This document shows, one piece after another, positions 34,242 to 42,232 of a stretch of DNA of 64,000 bases; within the stretch, counting starts at the first letter, position 1, and every line of letters begins with the position of its first letter. The stretch comes from CAYLJJ01 sp964384025 (GTDB lineage: Bacteria > Myxococcota_A > Bradymonadia > UBA7976 > UBA1532). The notes under the pieces are model-generated. The model was given only the letters and a program-made list of their open reading frames with translations. It did no database searches and was not told the DNA's origin. Both the position numbers and the translations under genes were made by a program. Location: the NCBI GenBank assembly GCA_964384025.1, contig CAYLJJ010000017.1:14295-78294 (forward strand). Reading direction: 5' to 3'.

Positions 34242-34843
34242 AGAGAATACCCCTTCATAAAGCCCCGCAACAGGAGACTCCAACCATCAGCAGCCAGAAA
34301 GAGCAGCAGCTTAAAAGGCAGGGCGATCCAGGAGGTGGGGAGCTGAAAGTTAAGGACCGTGAGGGTATTGGCCACCAGAAGATCGACGATCAGAAAGGGG
34401 ATCAGGAGCAGGACCCCCATCTGAAAGGCGAGGCTCAACTCAGTCAACAGAAAGGCCATCACCCGGTCCAGAGGATCAGGGGGCCTGGAGGCGTTGCCCA
34501 GGCGCTGTTTCAGTTCCGCCACCAAAGCTTGCTTGGCGGGGGCGCTGTGCTTCAATAGAAAAGCTTCTAAGACAGGCCAGGCACGCTCAAAGGCCTCCTC
34601 CCGCTCCTCGCCGACGCGCTCTACCATCTCCAAGATCACTGGACGCATCACCAGCAGAGCCAGGAGCGCGGCGAGTCCCGTGCTGACGCTTAACGGAAAG
34701 CTGCCGCCCAGGCCGCTGCGCAGCAGGCCCATAAGCACAGAGGCTTTGGCGAAGGCGGTGGCGACTACCGCCAACAGGGGCAGAGCTGAAGCCAGGGTGA
34801 TCCAGAGGGCTGCGCGCTCTACCACCTCCAGGTCCCACTCCAT
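34238..34843 (-). CDS. FliP/SctR-family export-gate protein
   Basis: 201 residues from the ATG at 34843 (a GTG at 34846 is possible), AAGGAG upstream. It matches the FliP/SctR core export-gate family: an N-terminal hydrophobic hairpin (ALPLLAVVATAFAKASVLMGLL), a variable central loop with EAFERAW and KHSAPAKQALVAELK, then the diagnostic AFLLTELSLAFQMGVLLLIPF, IVDLLVANTL and SWIALPFKLLLFLAADGWSLL. Length fits SctR (about 215) better than flagellar FliP (about 245 with a signal peptide). No other secretion gene except the FliO-like neighbour is in the window, so the rest of the apparatus would be elsewhere or absent. It overlaps both neighbours (TGATG and ATGA), so all three are co-translated. 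Confidence 0.87.
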   Translation of the reverse strand: MEWDLEVVERAALWITLASALPLLAVVATAFAKASVLMGLLRSGLGGSFPLSVSTGLAALLALLVMRPVILEMVERVGEEREEAFERAWPVLEAFLLKHSAPAKQALVAELKQRLGNASRPPDPLDRVMAFLLTELSLAFQMGVLLLIPFLIVDLLVANTLTVLNFQLPTSWIALPFKLLLFLAADGWSLLLRGFMKGYSL

Positions 34844-35064
34844 CACTCCAGCTCCTTGAGCAGGCGCAGGCCCTCTCGTCCAGATCCAAGGAGGAGCCGT
34901 TGCCCTTCAACCTCAATGATCCAGAGGCTGTGTTGGCTGTCCAGGCGCTGTCGAGCTTGGATCTTGATCAGAAGCTCTTCAGAGCTGCGCCATCTGGCCC
35001 AGAGGTTGAGCACCCCCAGGATGCTGAGGAGCCCCAAGATGGAGAGGAGAGACCAGAGAGACAT
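34843..35064 (-). CDS. FliO-like small membrane protein
   Basis: 73 residues: an N-terminal membrane helix (LWSLLSILGLLSILGVLNLW) and a small basic, beta-rich cytoplasmic part (QHSLWIIEVEGQRLLLGSG, GLRLLKELE). This matches the FliO layout, a chaperone for FliP assembly, in size and in the V/I-E-V-x-G-x-x-LLLG pattern. Its stop shares bases with the start of the FliP-like gene, supporting the pairing. The identification rests on context as much as sequence. Confidence 0.65.
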   Translation of the reverse strand: MSLWSLLSILGLLSILGVLNLWARWRSSEELLIKIQARQRLDSQHSLWIIEVEGQRLLLGSGREGLRLLKELE

Positions 35065-35175
35065 CTGCTCTGAATATCAGGCTTGAGCGAAGAGAGGAAT
35101 TCTCTCTTAAGCGGTTGAGAGATTCAGGGACGGAGAAGAGACGCAACGCGCACTTGGGCCGACCGAAGAGAGCAT

Positions 35176-35195
35176 GAGAGCCATACTTGGCTCTC
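35176..35195. promoter_or_regulatory. Perfect hairpin upstream of the DUF4157 gene
   Basis: GAGAGCCA, loop TACT, TGGCTCTC: eight paired bases with no mismatch, 26 bases before the GTG start at 35222. A second, imperfect inverted repeat (TCTCTC ... GAGAGA) lies about 60-80 bases further upstream. No T-run follows, so an operator or a leader hairpin is more likely than a terminator. Confidence 0.45.
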
Positions 35196-35221
35196 TATCA
35201 CACGGCCCAGTGAGGTAGAGC

Positions 35222-37678
35222 GTGAAAGCAAGCCTAAAAGAGCAGGTCCAAGCTGATCGATCAGCGATGAATCAGGCTTTAGCTCTCTCACTCGGAGCCA
35301 ATAACGGCGCAGCAGAGGCGCAATCTCAGGAACTACTCACTTTGATGGAGCGACAGAGGGGATGCAGCGCTCCAAAAATAGGAGAGAGCAGTAGGAGCGC
35401 TGCGGAGGCGCAATCTCAAGAGCTCTTGGAAGCGGGGGTGATCGCAGCTTATGGCTTACAGGGTGATCCTCAGACTCTCCCCTATGCGCAGCGGATTCAG
35501 CGCTCTTTTGGTCACCATGATCTCAGCGGGGTCCAGGCCCATCTCGGCGAACATGCCAAAGAGGCCACGCTGAGGCTTGGCGCTAAAGCCTATGCGACAG
35601 GCAACAGCGTCGCCTTTGGCCAAGCCCCTGACCTACACACTACCGCTCATGAAGCCGCACATGTGATTCAACAGCGGGGTGGTGTTCGGCTCAAGGGAGG
35701 CGTGGGGCGGGTGGGCGATCAATATGAACAGCATGCTGATGCTGTCGCAGATGCGGTCGTCGCGGAGCGCTCAGCTGAGGCTCTGCTTGATCAACAGAGC
35801 GGTGAAGTGAACCCATCCAAAAACGCTCCCCCTGTTCAGCTCAAAAAGAGCCCTGTTCAGAGATCAAAAAAGAGAAAACCAACCGCAAAACCCTTGGGAG
35901 CCATAGATCAGAAGTTGGAAGCTGCGATGAATGGATTAGAGATCCATGATGCATTGGAAGACCAACTTAGGGTTGAAGCTCCACTGATCCAGAAAGTGAT
36001 CAACGCGACAGCAGCACCCAAACTCGCGCTCGCGTTAAAGAGCACCTTTGAGCCCCTGCTCACCGATCTAAATGAGAAAGGGCGCAAAGCGGAGGCGATG
36101 GAGATTCTAAGCCGAATCACACTCCATCTTCGACAACTTCAGGTCCCCAAAGCGAAGCTATTCCAGGGAAACTTCAAGAAGAAGCAGCTGCTGATCAATA
36201 AACTCCCCCAGCTTCCCAGAGAGATCATCTCTTCTAAAAACGCTGACCTCCTCGCGAAGCTTTCTCAGATCGGTGGAGGGGAGTATCAGGCAGCTGTACA
36301 CGCTCGCTATCAAGCTGTTACCAAGCTGAGAAGAGCCTACTACATAGGTGCTGCACCTCGAGAGCAGATCCGCCAATACCTCCTCCACTCCAGTGACGAT
36401 GATGAGATAAAGACAAGGACCTTAGGGAAGATCGCGGCGCTGAACATGCGGGGGGACTTTCTGCTGGGGCGTATGAATGAGGGCGGCGGTGAGAAGCCTC
36501 AAATCAGCCCAGAAGAGCTAAAACGGCAGAGCCTCTCCGCAAATGAGCTGCGTTTGGGCACTCACCCTAAGGGCTGGGAGCATGATCTCGAGGGAAATTT
36601 AACCGAGAACCAGGGGGTTGCTGTTGATCCATTGGTGGAGCCGATGGGCGCGACAAAGGACTATCCAGGCGCTTGGTGCCTTAAAGCCGCCGGCCTTCAA
36701 CATGCACGGGCTGGTGTATTACCATATAACAAAAACGATGATCTGTTTGGCAACTCAAAAAGTCGTATGAGTTATATGAGCAACCTCAAACTCTTTGATA
36801 TCAGCAAGGATGGGTCTAGAGGAAAAAAGAAGATCATGAATAAGAGCAAGACAATGGCACATTCAGGGGGGGGAGCCGCCTATGTTGGATCCTACCGACT
36901 CAAGGAGAGTATATGGTTGAAAATACGTGATTTTGCGACTGAGTTCTCCAGCAAGGCCAATATCCTCGGTGCTGAATCAAAGATAAAAAATGATATGAAT
37001 AAACAGCTCCTTCATCCTCTTACAGATCCCAAGGCGATAGAGAATATAATCGGTACATCAAACATAAACGAGGATCGAGATCTGATCTTATCGCGTATCT
37101 ATCATCCCCTTGATAAAAGGAAACATGTTCAGCTTCAGAAGAGTCTGGATCGCTATATTGAGATAATAGATCAACTCCCCAAAGAGAGGCTCCCCCCTCA
37201 AGCCGGAGATATTCTTAGCCTTGGCGCTGAGCGACACTACAATAAAGGGAGGAGAAGGCATGAGGGAGGTAAGAGCCATCATGCTGGAATGGTTGAAGAT
37301 TTCGACCGTCAGGCGCAGATCATCTACACCATCGAAGCGAACCAGAACGATCAGATGACAGGCCGCACCATAGAACTGTGCAAACCGGAGACCTACGCAA
37401 AGAAAGAGCGGGCACTCAACATCTTTGCGCTCAGCCGCCATGGCGTTCCTCAATATGAGGAGAACCCTGAATTTAAGCAGGCTTTGAAAGCGCAACAGAA
37501 GGCAGTAAAGCCCGCTCCTCAACGCGCTGGGTTGCTCAAAGGAATCAAGCTGCTCAACGCCGCGCTCGGGGCCCTCGCTGCACAATGGAACTGGGTGCAT
37601 AGCGGAGGTGGAGAGCTGGTCTTTAGCCTCTATACAGGTTTAAAGAAGCCTGTCTATCTTGGCGGAGATGTTCAGTGA
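35222..37678 (+). CDS. DUF4157 metallopeptidase-like protein with papain/CHAP-like C-terminus
   Basis: 818 residues from the GTG at 35222 (GAGGTAG upstream). Residues about 80-185 form a DUF4157 domain, common in effectors of extracellular contractile injection systems and polymorphic toxins: IQRSFGHHDLSGVQAH, AKAYATGNSVAFGQ, the HExxH zinc motif TAHEAAHVIQQ, and EQHADAVADAVV. A basic linker (KKSPVQRSKKRKPT) and a helical region follow. From about residue 470 a cysteine-peptidase-like domain appears: GAWCLKAAG (candidate Cys near 487), PPQAGDILSLG, SHHAGMVEDF (candidate His) and IYTIEANQND, a pattern seen in CHAP/NlpC enzymes. About 200 residues separate Cys and His, so there is a large insertion. 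An internal duplication of AAEAQSQELL occurs near the N-terminus. The 3-prime half is AT-richer than its surroundings, suggesting transfer. Likely an exported toxin or effector (inference). Confidence 0.8.
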   Translation: MKASLKEQVQADRSAMNQALALSLGANNGAAEAQSQELLTLMERQRGCSAPKIGESSRSAAEAQSQELLEAGVIAAYGLQGDPQTLPYAQRIQRSFGHHDLSGVQAHLGEHAKEATLRLGAKAYATGNSVAFGQAPDLHTTAHEAAHVIQQRGGVRLKGGVGRVGDQYEQHADAVADAVVAERSAEALLDQQSGEVNPSKNAPPVQLKKSPVQRSKKRKPTAKPLGAIDQKLEAAMNGLEIHDALEDQLRVEAPLIQKVINATAAPKLALALKSTFEPLLTDLNEKGRKAEAMEILSRITLHLRQLQVPKAKLFQGNFKKKQLLINKLPQLPREIISSKNADLLAKLSQIGGGEYQAAVHARYQAVTKLRRAYYIGAAPREQIRQYLLHSSDDDEIKTRTLGKIAALNMRGDFLLGRMNEGGGEKPQISPEELKRQSLSANELRLGTHPKGWEHDLEGNLTENQGVAVDPLVEPMGATKDYPGAWCLKAAGLQHARAGVLPYNKNDDLFGNSKSRMSYMSNLKLFDISKDGSRGKKKIMNKSKTMAHSGGGAAYVGSYRLKESIWLKIRDFATEFSSKANILGAESKIKNDMNKQLLHPLTDPKAIENIIGTSNINEDRDLILSRIYHPLDKRKHVQLQKSLDRYIEIIDQLPKERLPPQAGDILSLGAERHYNKGRRRHEGGKSHHAGMVEDFDRQAQIIYTIEANQNDQMTGRTIELCKPETYAKKERALNIFALSRHGVPQYEENPEFKQALKAQQKAVKPAPQRAGLLKGIKLLNAALGALAAQWNWVHSGGGELVFSLYTGLKKPVYLGGDVQ

Positions 37679-37733
37679 AGCAGTCTCTCGTTCTTTCCCA
37701 ATAAGCCCTGCGGTCAAGCAATTAAAATTATTA

Positions 37734-37910
37734 TTATTTTTTGATATCTTTGGGCCGACAGCTTCTTCCAAGTAGATCTCGGCTGATGGTCTTGAGAGAG
37801 ACCTGGAACTCCTGCGCCAACCCTCGCCGAGAGCGTCGCCGCCCCTTTAGGCGCTGAAGCAGCGACCATTGTCGAGAGAGTTGATCTCCTCGTGCCATCC
37901 TGAGCTTCAT
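37734..37910 (-). CDS. Small HTH protein resembling a truncated WYL-type regulator
   Basis: 58 residues from the ATG at 37910 (or 37898, giving MARGDQLSRQWSLLQRL). The sequence matches the N-terminal winged-helix start of WYL-domain regulators, whose usual opening is R-x-x-Q-L-x-R-x-W-x-L-L; here GLAQEFQVSLKTISRDL forms the helix-turn-helix. The protein stops where the wing and WYL ligand domain should begin, in an AT-rich run. Either a remnant of a full regulator or a compact DNA-binding protein. It is divergent from the HEAT/MoxR operon and lies just upstream of it, where a regulator would be expected. Confidence 0.5.
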   Translation of the reverse strand: MKLRMARGDQLSRQWSLLQRLKGRRRSRRGLAQEFQVSLKTISRDLLGRSCRPKDIKK

Positions 37911-37959
37911 CTATCCTGGGGTTTGAGAGTGTAGCTTTGGAGTCAAGGGAGGCTCTAGG

Positions 37960-40416
37960 ATGCTTCATCGTTTTGTGGGAGAAGCCTTGGGATCCAATGA
38001 TCGCATCATCGAAGGGCTCCTAAACAGCCGCGCCCTGGCGTATGCCGCCTGGCTGGGAGGCTATGAGGGTTTGCTCTTAGAGCCCCTAAGCCAGGTGGAG
38101 TCTGAAACCGCTACACCCGCGCTCTGTGACCTGGCGCTAAGGGTCTCCCAGGAGCATCTGCGTATCTCTGCGTTGAGGCTCCTTCAGCGTGTCCCTGGGG
38201 CTGTAGTGGCTGAGGTCTTTCGTAGCCTCCTAGAGAGTCCCTCTGGTCCTATCCGCGCCGAGGCCCTGCGGCAACTTAAAAAGCGCCTGACCCCGCAAGA
38301 TCACCCCCGATTAAAGCAGCTCTTACGCGAGGATCACGCCCCCCTGGTCCGCCGGATGTGTCTAGAGGCTGTTCACAGCTCGGGGCGCCCCGAGCTACTC
38401 ATGAGAGCCCTTGATGATCCCGTCTGGCGGGTTCGCCGCCATAGCCTGCGCCTCTTAGAGCGCGACGCCCAAGCGCAGCCGGATCCCCAAAGCTGGCTCA
38501 AGGCCCTGCGCGCTGAGGCTGAGCCCGATGGTCCTCTCGCGAGCCGCGCTCTTCGCTTCCTCACGCTGCGCTTGAGCGCTACATCAGAGGAGCCTCTACC
38601 GCCACCAGCCCCCCCCTGGACGACAGCCCCCTGGTGGGACCCAGATCCAGCAGTGATGGTGGGGCAGATCAAGCACCTTAGCCCCCAAGAGCAGGCAGCG
38701 CAGCTTAAGTCGCTTCTGGAACTCATCCAACTTCAAGAGGGCTATCCCCTCAATGATCAGATGGCTGAGCTGCGCGATCTCATCGCCCGTCTCCTGCACC
38801 GCTTTGGAGATGAACACGACTGGATCAGAGCCCTCTCCTGGATGGAGCACCCTCGGACTCCCTTTGTTTGGCGTTGGGCCTTGAAACAGGCTCAAGAGGC
38901 CCCTGCTTGGCTCCCTCAGAAGATCCTGGAGGCTCCCAAGGGTCTCGGCCCCCAGCTTTTGAGCTGGGCCTTGGAGCGAGGTGGAGCGGGACGAAATCTG
39001 GACCCCTGGCTTCAACATCCGCTGCCTACGCTGCGGTCAGCAGCGCTCAAGGCGGGAGCTTCACTGGAGGCCCTGGAGCGTGGCCTGAGCGATCCCAATT
39101 CTCTGGTGATACGCACCGCAGTCGATTGTCTCATCGCCTCCGATCTTCCGTTGAGGATCTGGCGAGGCGCGCTGCCTCCTGAGCAGCTTGAGCAGCTCGC
39201 TCGCTGCCCTGAGGCGCTCTCTCATCTGCCCGCCTCTCGCTGGTCAGCCTGGGCTGAGGACCCTCGCTGGGCGCTGCGGATGGAGGTCGCTACAAGCATC
39301 GCCGCTCGCCCTGGCTTTCAACCTGAGGCTGAGGCGCGGTTACAGGCTGATCCTGATCATCGCGTACGCGCCAGAGCCTGCACCTTCGCTCGCGCTCAAC
39401 TCCTCTGGAAGGATCCTCAACAGGAGCCCTCCTGGCGGGTGTTGGCGGCTGCGGCAACGCGGCTTCAACGTCCCCTCTCTGAGTTGGCCCCTGAGGACCT
39501 CTCAAAGTTACAGAGCATCACACAGCCTCTCCGAGCCCAGAAGGACAGCTATTTTCGGGTGGATGCACCTAAAGGGGCACTGCGTCGCTCCTCTCTGGCT
39601 CTACAACAGCCCCTGCCGCCGCTCCACCCTCGCCAACTGGGGGGGCAGCTCATCAGCCCGCTGGCTATCTCAGGACGCCACGCCCTCCATGAAGATGGCT
39701 ATGAGATCGCCCTAGAGCGGGGCATCAACCTCTTCTTCTGGGAGCTGGATTACCGTCCCCTGAGCCGTTGGCTGCGCTCTCTCCCTGATTCCCTGCGTCA
39801 AGAGCTGGTGATTATCGGGGGCAGCTTCGCCAGCGAGCCCCGCCACGTCCTGCGGGATCTGGAGCAGGCGCGCAGCACCCTGGGGGTGGATCGCCTGGGT
39901 GCTTTTATTCTCTTTTGGGTGCGCTCCCAGGCTCGCCTGAGTGATGAGCTGGCTGAAGCCCTGGTCCAAGCGCAGGCAGCGGGGCATATGGCCACTTTTG
40001 GGCTCTCTACCCACAATCGAGGCTTGGCCGCTGAGGCGATCTTAGAAGGCTGGCCTTTGGTGATGGTGCGGCACAGCGCAGGACACCCTGGGGCAGAGCA
40101 AGAGGTCTTCCCCTTGGCGCGGGCGCAGGGCTGTGAGCTGATCACTTTTAATAACCTTTGTTATGGCTTGATGCTGGAGCCTCGAGGCGGGCTGCTCCCG
40201 CCCTATAGCCCCGCCGATTGTTATCGCTATTCCCTGAGCCAGCCTGGGGTTTCTTTGGCCCTGAGCGCACCCTCCAGCATCAAACAGCTTAAACAGAACT
40301 TGGAGGTTCTAGAGCGCCCTCTGCTCTCTCTGGAAGAGCAGGATCAGATGCGGCGCTTTGTAGCACCCCTGCGAGGGGAAACTCGGCAACTCCTTCGCTT
40401 GATTCGAGCCCAGTGA
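37960..40416 (+). CDS. HEAT-repeat protein fused to a degenerate aldo-keto reductase domain
   Basis: 818 residues from the ATG at 37960, with GGGAGG upstream. Residues 30-540 are HEAT repeats (LRVSQEHLRISALRLLQRV, PIRAEALRQLKKRL, LVRRMCLEAVHSSGRPEL, WRVRRHSLRLLERDAQ). Residues about 560-818 follow the aldo-keto reductase barrel: PLAISGRHAL, GYEIALERGINLFFWELDY, DRLGAFILFWV, HMATFGLSTHNRG and the closing SLEEQDQMRRF. The catalytic Asp/Lys/His positions are not conserved (FFWELDY for FFDTA-Y, no Lys in LVIIGGSF, FW for LH), so enzymatic activity is doubtful and a scaffolding or binding role is likely. First gene of a four-gene operon with 8-base spacing to the next. Confidence 0.78.
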   Translation: MLHRFVGEALGSNDRIIEGLLNSRALAYAAWLGGYEGLLLEPLSQVESETATPALCDLALRVSQEHLRISALRLLQRVPGAVVAEVFRSLLESPSGPIRAEALRQLKKRLTPQDHPRLKQLLREDHAPLVRRMCLEAVHSSGRPELLMRALDDPVWRVRRHSLRLLERDAQAQPDPQSWLKALRAEAEPDGPLASRALRFLTLRLSATSEEPLPPPAPPWTTAPWWDPDPAVMVGQIKHLSPQEQAAQLKSLLELIQLQEGYPLNDQMAELRDLIARLLHRFGDEHDWIRALSWMEHPRTPFVWRWALKQAQEAPAWLPQKILEAPKGLGPQLLSWALERGGAGRNLDPWLQHPLPTLRSAALKAGASLEALERGLSDPNSLVIRTAVDCLIASDLPLRIWRGALPPEQLEQLARCPEALSHLPASRWSAWAEDPRWALRMEVATSIAARPGFQPEAEARLQADPDHRVRARACTFARAQLLWKDPQQEPSWRVLAAAATRLQRPLSELAPEDLSKLQSITQPLRAQKDSYFRVDAPKGALRRSSLALQQPLPPLHPRQLGGQLISPLAISGRHALHEDGYEIALERGINLFFWELDYRPLSRWLRSLPDSLRQELVIIGGSFASEPRHVLRDLEQARSTLGVDRLGAFILFWVRSQARLSDELAEALVQAQAAGHMATFGLSTHNRGLAAEAILEGWPLVMVRHSAGHPGAEQEVFPLARAQGCELITFNNLCYGLMLEPRGGLLPPYSPADCYRYSLSQPGVSLALSAPSSIKQLKQNLEVLERPLLSLEEQDQMRRFVAPLRGETRQLLRLIRAQ

Positions 40417-40424
40417 GATAGATT

Positions 40425-41234
40425 ATGGTGTCCATCAGCTTCCTTCAGGCTCGCGATCCCTCTACCGCTCCTGAGGTTCTAGAGCGTTTGGCGAAGAAGC
40501 GCTCCAAGCGAATTCAACGCGCTATCGCTCAGAACCCCAATACTCCTTGGCCCACGCTGAAGCAGCTCCTCATCCTCCATCCTGAGGAGGTCTTGAGAAA
40601 CCCCGCACTGCCTCTGCTCCTCCTGGCTGATCCCCTGCTCTTTTACCCGATAGAGTTATCTCAGATAGAAATCCTCTCTAAGCAAACAGAGGCGCTGGCG
40701 CAGCTGATGGGCTGGGAAGATGAAGCTGAATGGGCTGAGCTGCGCCTGACCCTGGCTTGTGTCGCTGAGAGCGGAAGGCCTCTCCGATGTTCAAGCCCTC
40801 GGGGTCTCAAGCGACTGCGAATCTGGGCGCTGCGTGGAAAGCAGCTTTCTTTGGACCTAGAGCTTCGACTCCTCAGGGATCGCAGCGATGAGGTGCTCAA
40901 GATCCTGGCTCAGCAGAGCAGAGAGCCTCGTGTCCTAGAGCAGCTTTTAGAGTACCCCAAACACCACGAGAAGCTGGCCCTCAATCCTTGGCTCCCCAAG
41001 GCTTGGCTGTGGGCTTTCGCTGAGCATGAGAATCCACATGTCCGGCGGCGCCTCCCTGAGCAGGAGCAGCTCCCTCTGGAGATCCTAGAGTATCTTGCGC
41101 GAGATTCAGAGATTGAGGTGCGCGCTGCGGTTGCTCGCAGAAGAACTCTGCCCCCCGAAATCTACGTTCGCCTCAACCATGATCCTGCCCTAAAGGTGCA
41201 TAGAGCGGTGAGGCTCGGGAGGAGTATTTTATGA
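40425..41234 (+). CDS. LRV/HEAT-like repeat protein
   Basis: 269 residues made of short helical repeats of the leucine-rich-variant type: RDPSTAPEVLERLAKKRSK, AIAQNPNTPWPTLKQLL, ALNPWLPKAWLWAFAEHENP, VRRRLPEQEQLPLEILEYLA and VRAAVARRRTLPPEIYVRLN. Each has the N-P/LP-x-x-x-L-x-x-L-A pattern. No Fe-S cluster cysteines of classical LRV proteins are present. Its stop overlaps the ATG of the AAA ATPase gene (ATGA), so the two are made together. Probably a protein-interaction adaptor for the ATPase (inference). Confidence 0.75.
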   Translation: MVSISFLQARDPSTAPEVLERLAKKRSKRIQRAIAQNPNTPWPTLKQLLILHPEEVLRNPALPLLLLADPLLFYPIELSQIEILSKQTEALAQLMGWEDEAEWAELRLTLACVAESGRPLRCSSPRGLKRLRIWALRGKQLSLDLELRLLRDRSDEVLKILAQQSREPRVLEQLLEYPKHHEKLALNPWLPKAWLWAFAEHENPHVRRRLPEQEQLPLEILEYLARDSEIEVRAAVARRRTLPPEIYVRLNHDPALKVHRAVRLGRSIL

Positions 41235-42232
41235 CTCCTGCACAACTTAAAAATGTCTTGGCACAGCTGGTTGAGGAGGAGCTGCGCCTAAGCGTGATGA
41301 TCTGGGGTCCTCCAGGTGTGGGTAAATCCAGTATCGTCGCGCAGATCGCCGCCGCCTCTCAGCTTGAGCTTGTGGATCTGCGCCTCAGCCAGCTCGCCCC
41401 TACGGATCTTCGAGGGCTCCCTGTGCCTGAGGATGGCATCAGCCGCTGGTATCCCCCCGAGTTTCTGCCTCAAGGGGGGCGGGGGATCCTTTTTCTAGAT
41501 GAGCTGAATATGGCCCCTCCAACCCTACAGGGGATCGCTCAGCAGCTTATCTTAGATCGTCGCGTAGGCAGCTATCGCCTCCCTCCTGCTTGGTTTGTTT
41601 GGTCGGCGGGGAACCGCAAGGAGGATCGAGCGGCGGTCTTTCATATGCCCAGCCCTCTGGCGAACCGCTTTATCCATTTTGAGGTGGGACCCCATCTGGA
41701 GAGCTTCCGCAGCTACGCCATCCGCGAACAGCTCCATGAACAGGTCCTGGCCTTCTTGGCCTATCGCCCCGAGCTGCTGCATAAGTTGGATCCTCATCAC
41801 CCTGCTTGGCCCTCGCCTCGGGCCTGGGAGATGGCTTCTCAGCTTCATGCGCTGGGGATCTCAGTAGAGCCCGCCTTGGGCCTGGGGGTCGCCGAGGAGT
41901 TCCGCGCCTTTGTGCGCCTCTATGAGGAGCGGATCGATCTGGAGAAGATCCTGGAGGGGCGAGGACAGAAGATCTCCTTTAGCCCTCAGCCCTCAATGCG
42001 CTACGCCATCACCGTGGCCCTGGGGCTGCGCGCTCAGAGCCCTGAGCAAGCCCTTAACGCTCTACATTGGCTCCAGAAGAAGGCGGGAGCAGAGTGGTTA
42101 ACTCTGGCCTTCAGTCATCTGATCCCACAAACACAAAGACGAGGAGAGATGGGCAGCCTCGCGGGGGCGCTGATGCGGGAAAAAAAGCTGAGCGAGGCCC
42201 TCAAATATAGCCTGAGCGTGATAAATGGCTGA
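41231..42232 (+). CDS. MoxR-type AAA ATPase
   Basis: 333 residues, a single AAA module of the MoxR/AAA_5 group. Walker A is WGPPGVGKSSIV, Walker B is GILFLDELNMAPP, sensor 1 is FVWSAGNRKED, and the arginine finger region is PSPLANRFIHFEV. PTDLRGLPVPEDG marks the MoxR-type insertion. Such ATPases act as chaperones that remodel or load metal or cofactors into partners, usually with a VWA protein. Here the VWA gene follows with an 8-base overlap and the LRV gene precedes with ATGA, so the set is translationally linked. Confidence 0.92.
   Translation: MTPAQLKNVLAQLVEEELRLSVMIWGPPGVGKSSIVAQIAAASQLELVDLRLSQLAPTDLRGLPVPEDGISRWYPPEFLPQGGRGILFLDELNMAPPTLQGIAQQLILDRRVGSYRLPPAWFVWSAGNRKEDRAAVFHMPSPLANRFIHFEVGPHLESFRSYAIREQLHEQVLAFLAYRPELLHKLDPHHPAWPSPRAWEMASQLHALGISVEPALGLGVAEEFRAFVRLYEERIDLEKILEGRGQKISFSPQPSMRYAITVALGLRAQSPEQALNALHWLQKKAGAEWLTLAFSHLIPQTQRRGEMGSLAGALMREKKLSEALKYSLSVING

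Noticed and set aside
34238..35064. A complete type III secretion or flagellar locus
   Set aside because: Only FliO- and FliP-like genes are present; no FliQ, FliR, FlhA, FlhB or ATPase gene is in the window.
37714..37968. 84-codon minus-strand frame near the HTH
   Set aside because: The overlapping frame that encodes the HTH has a recognisable motif; this one does not.
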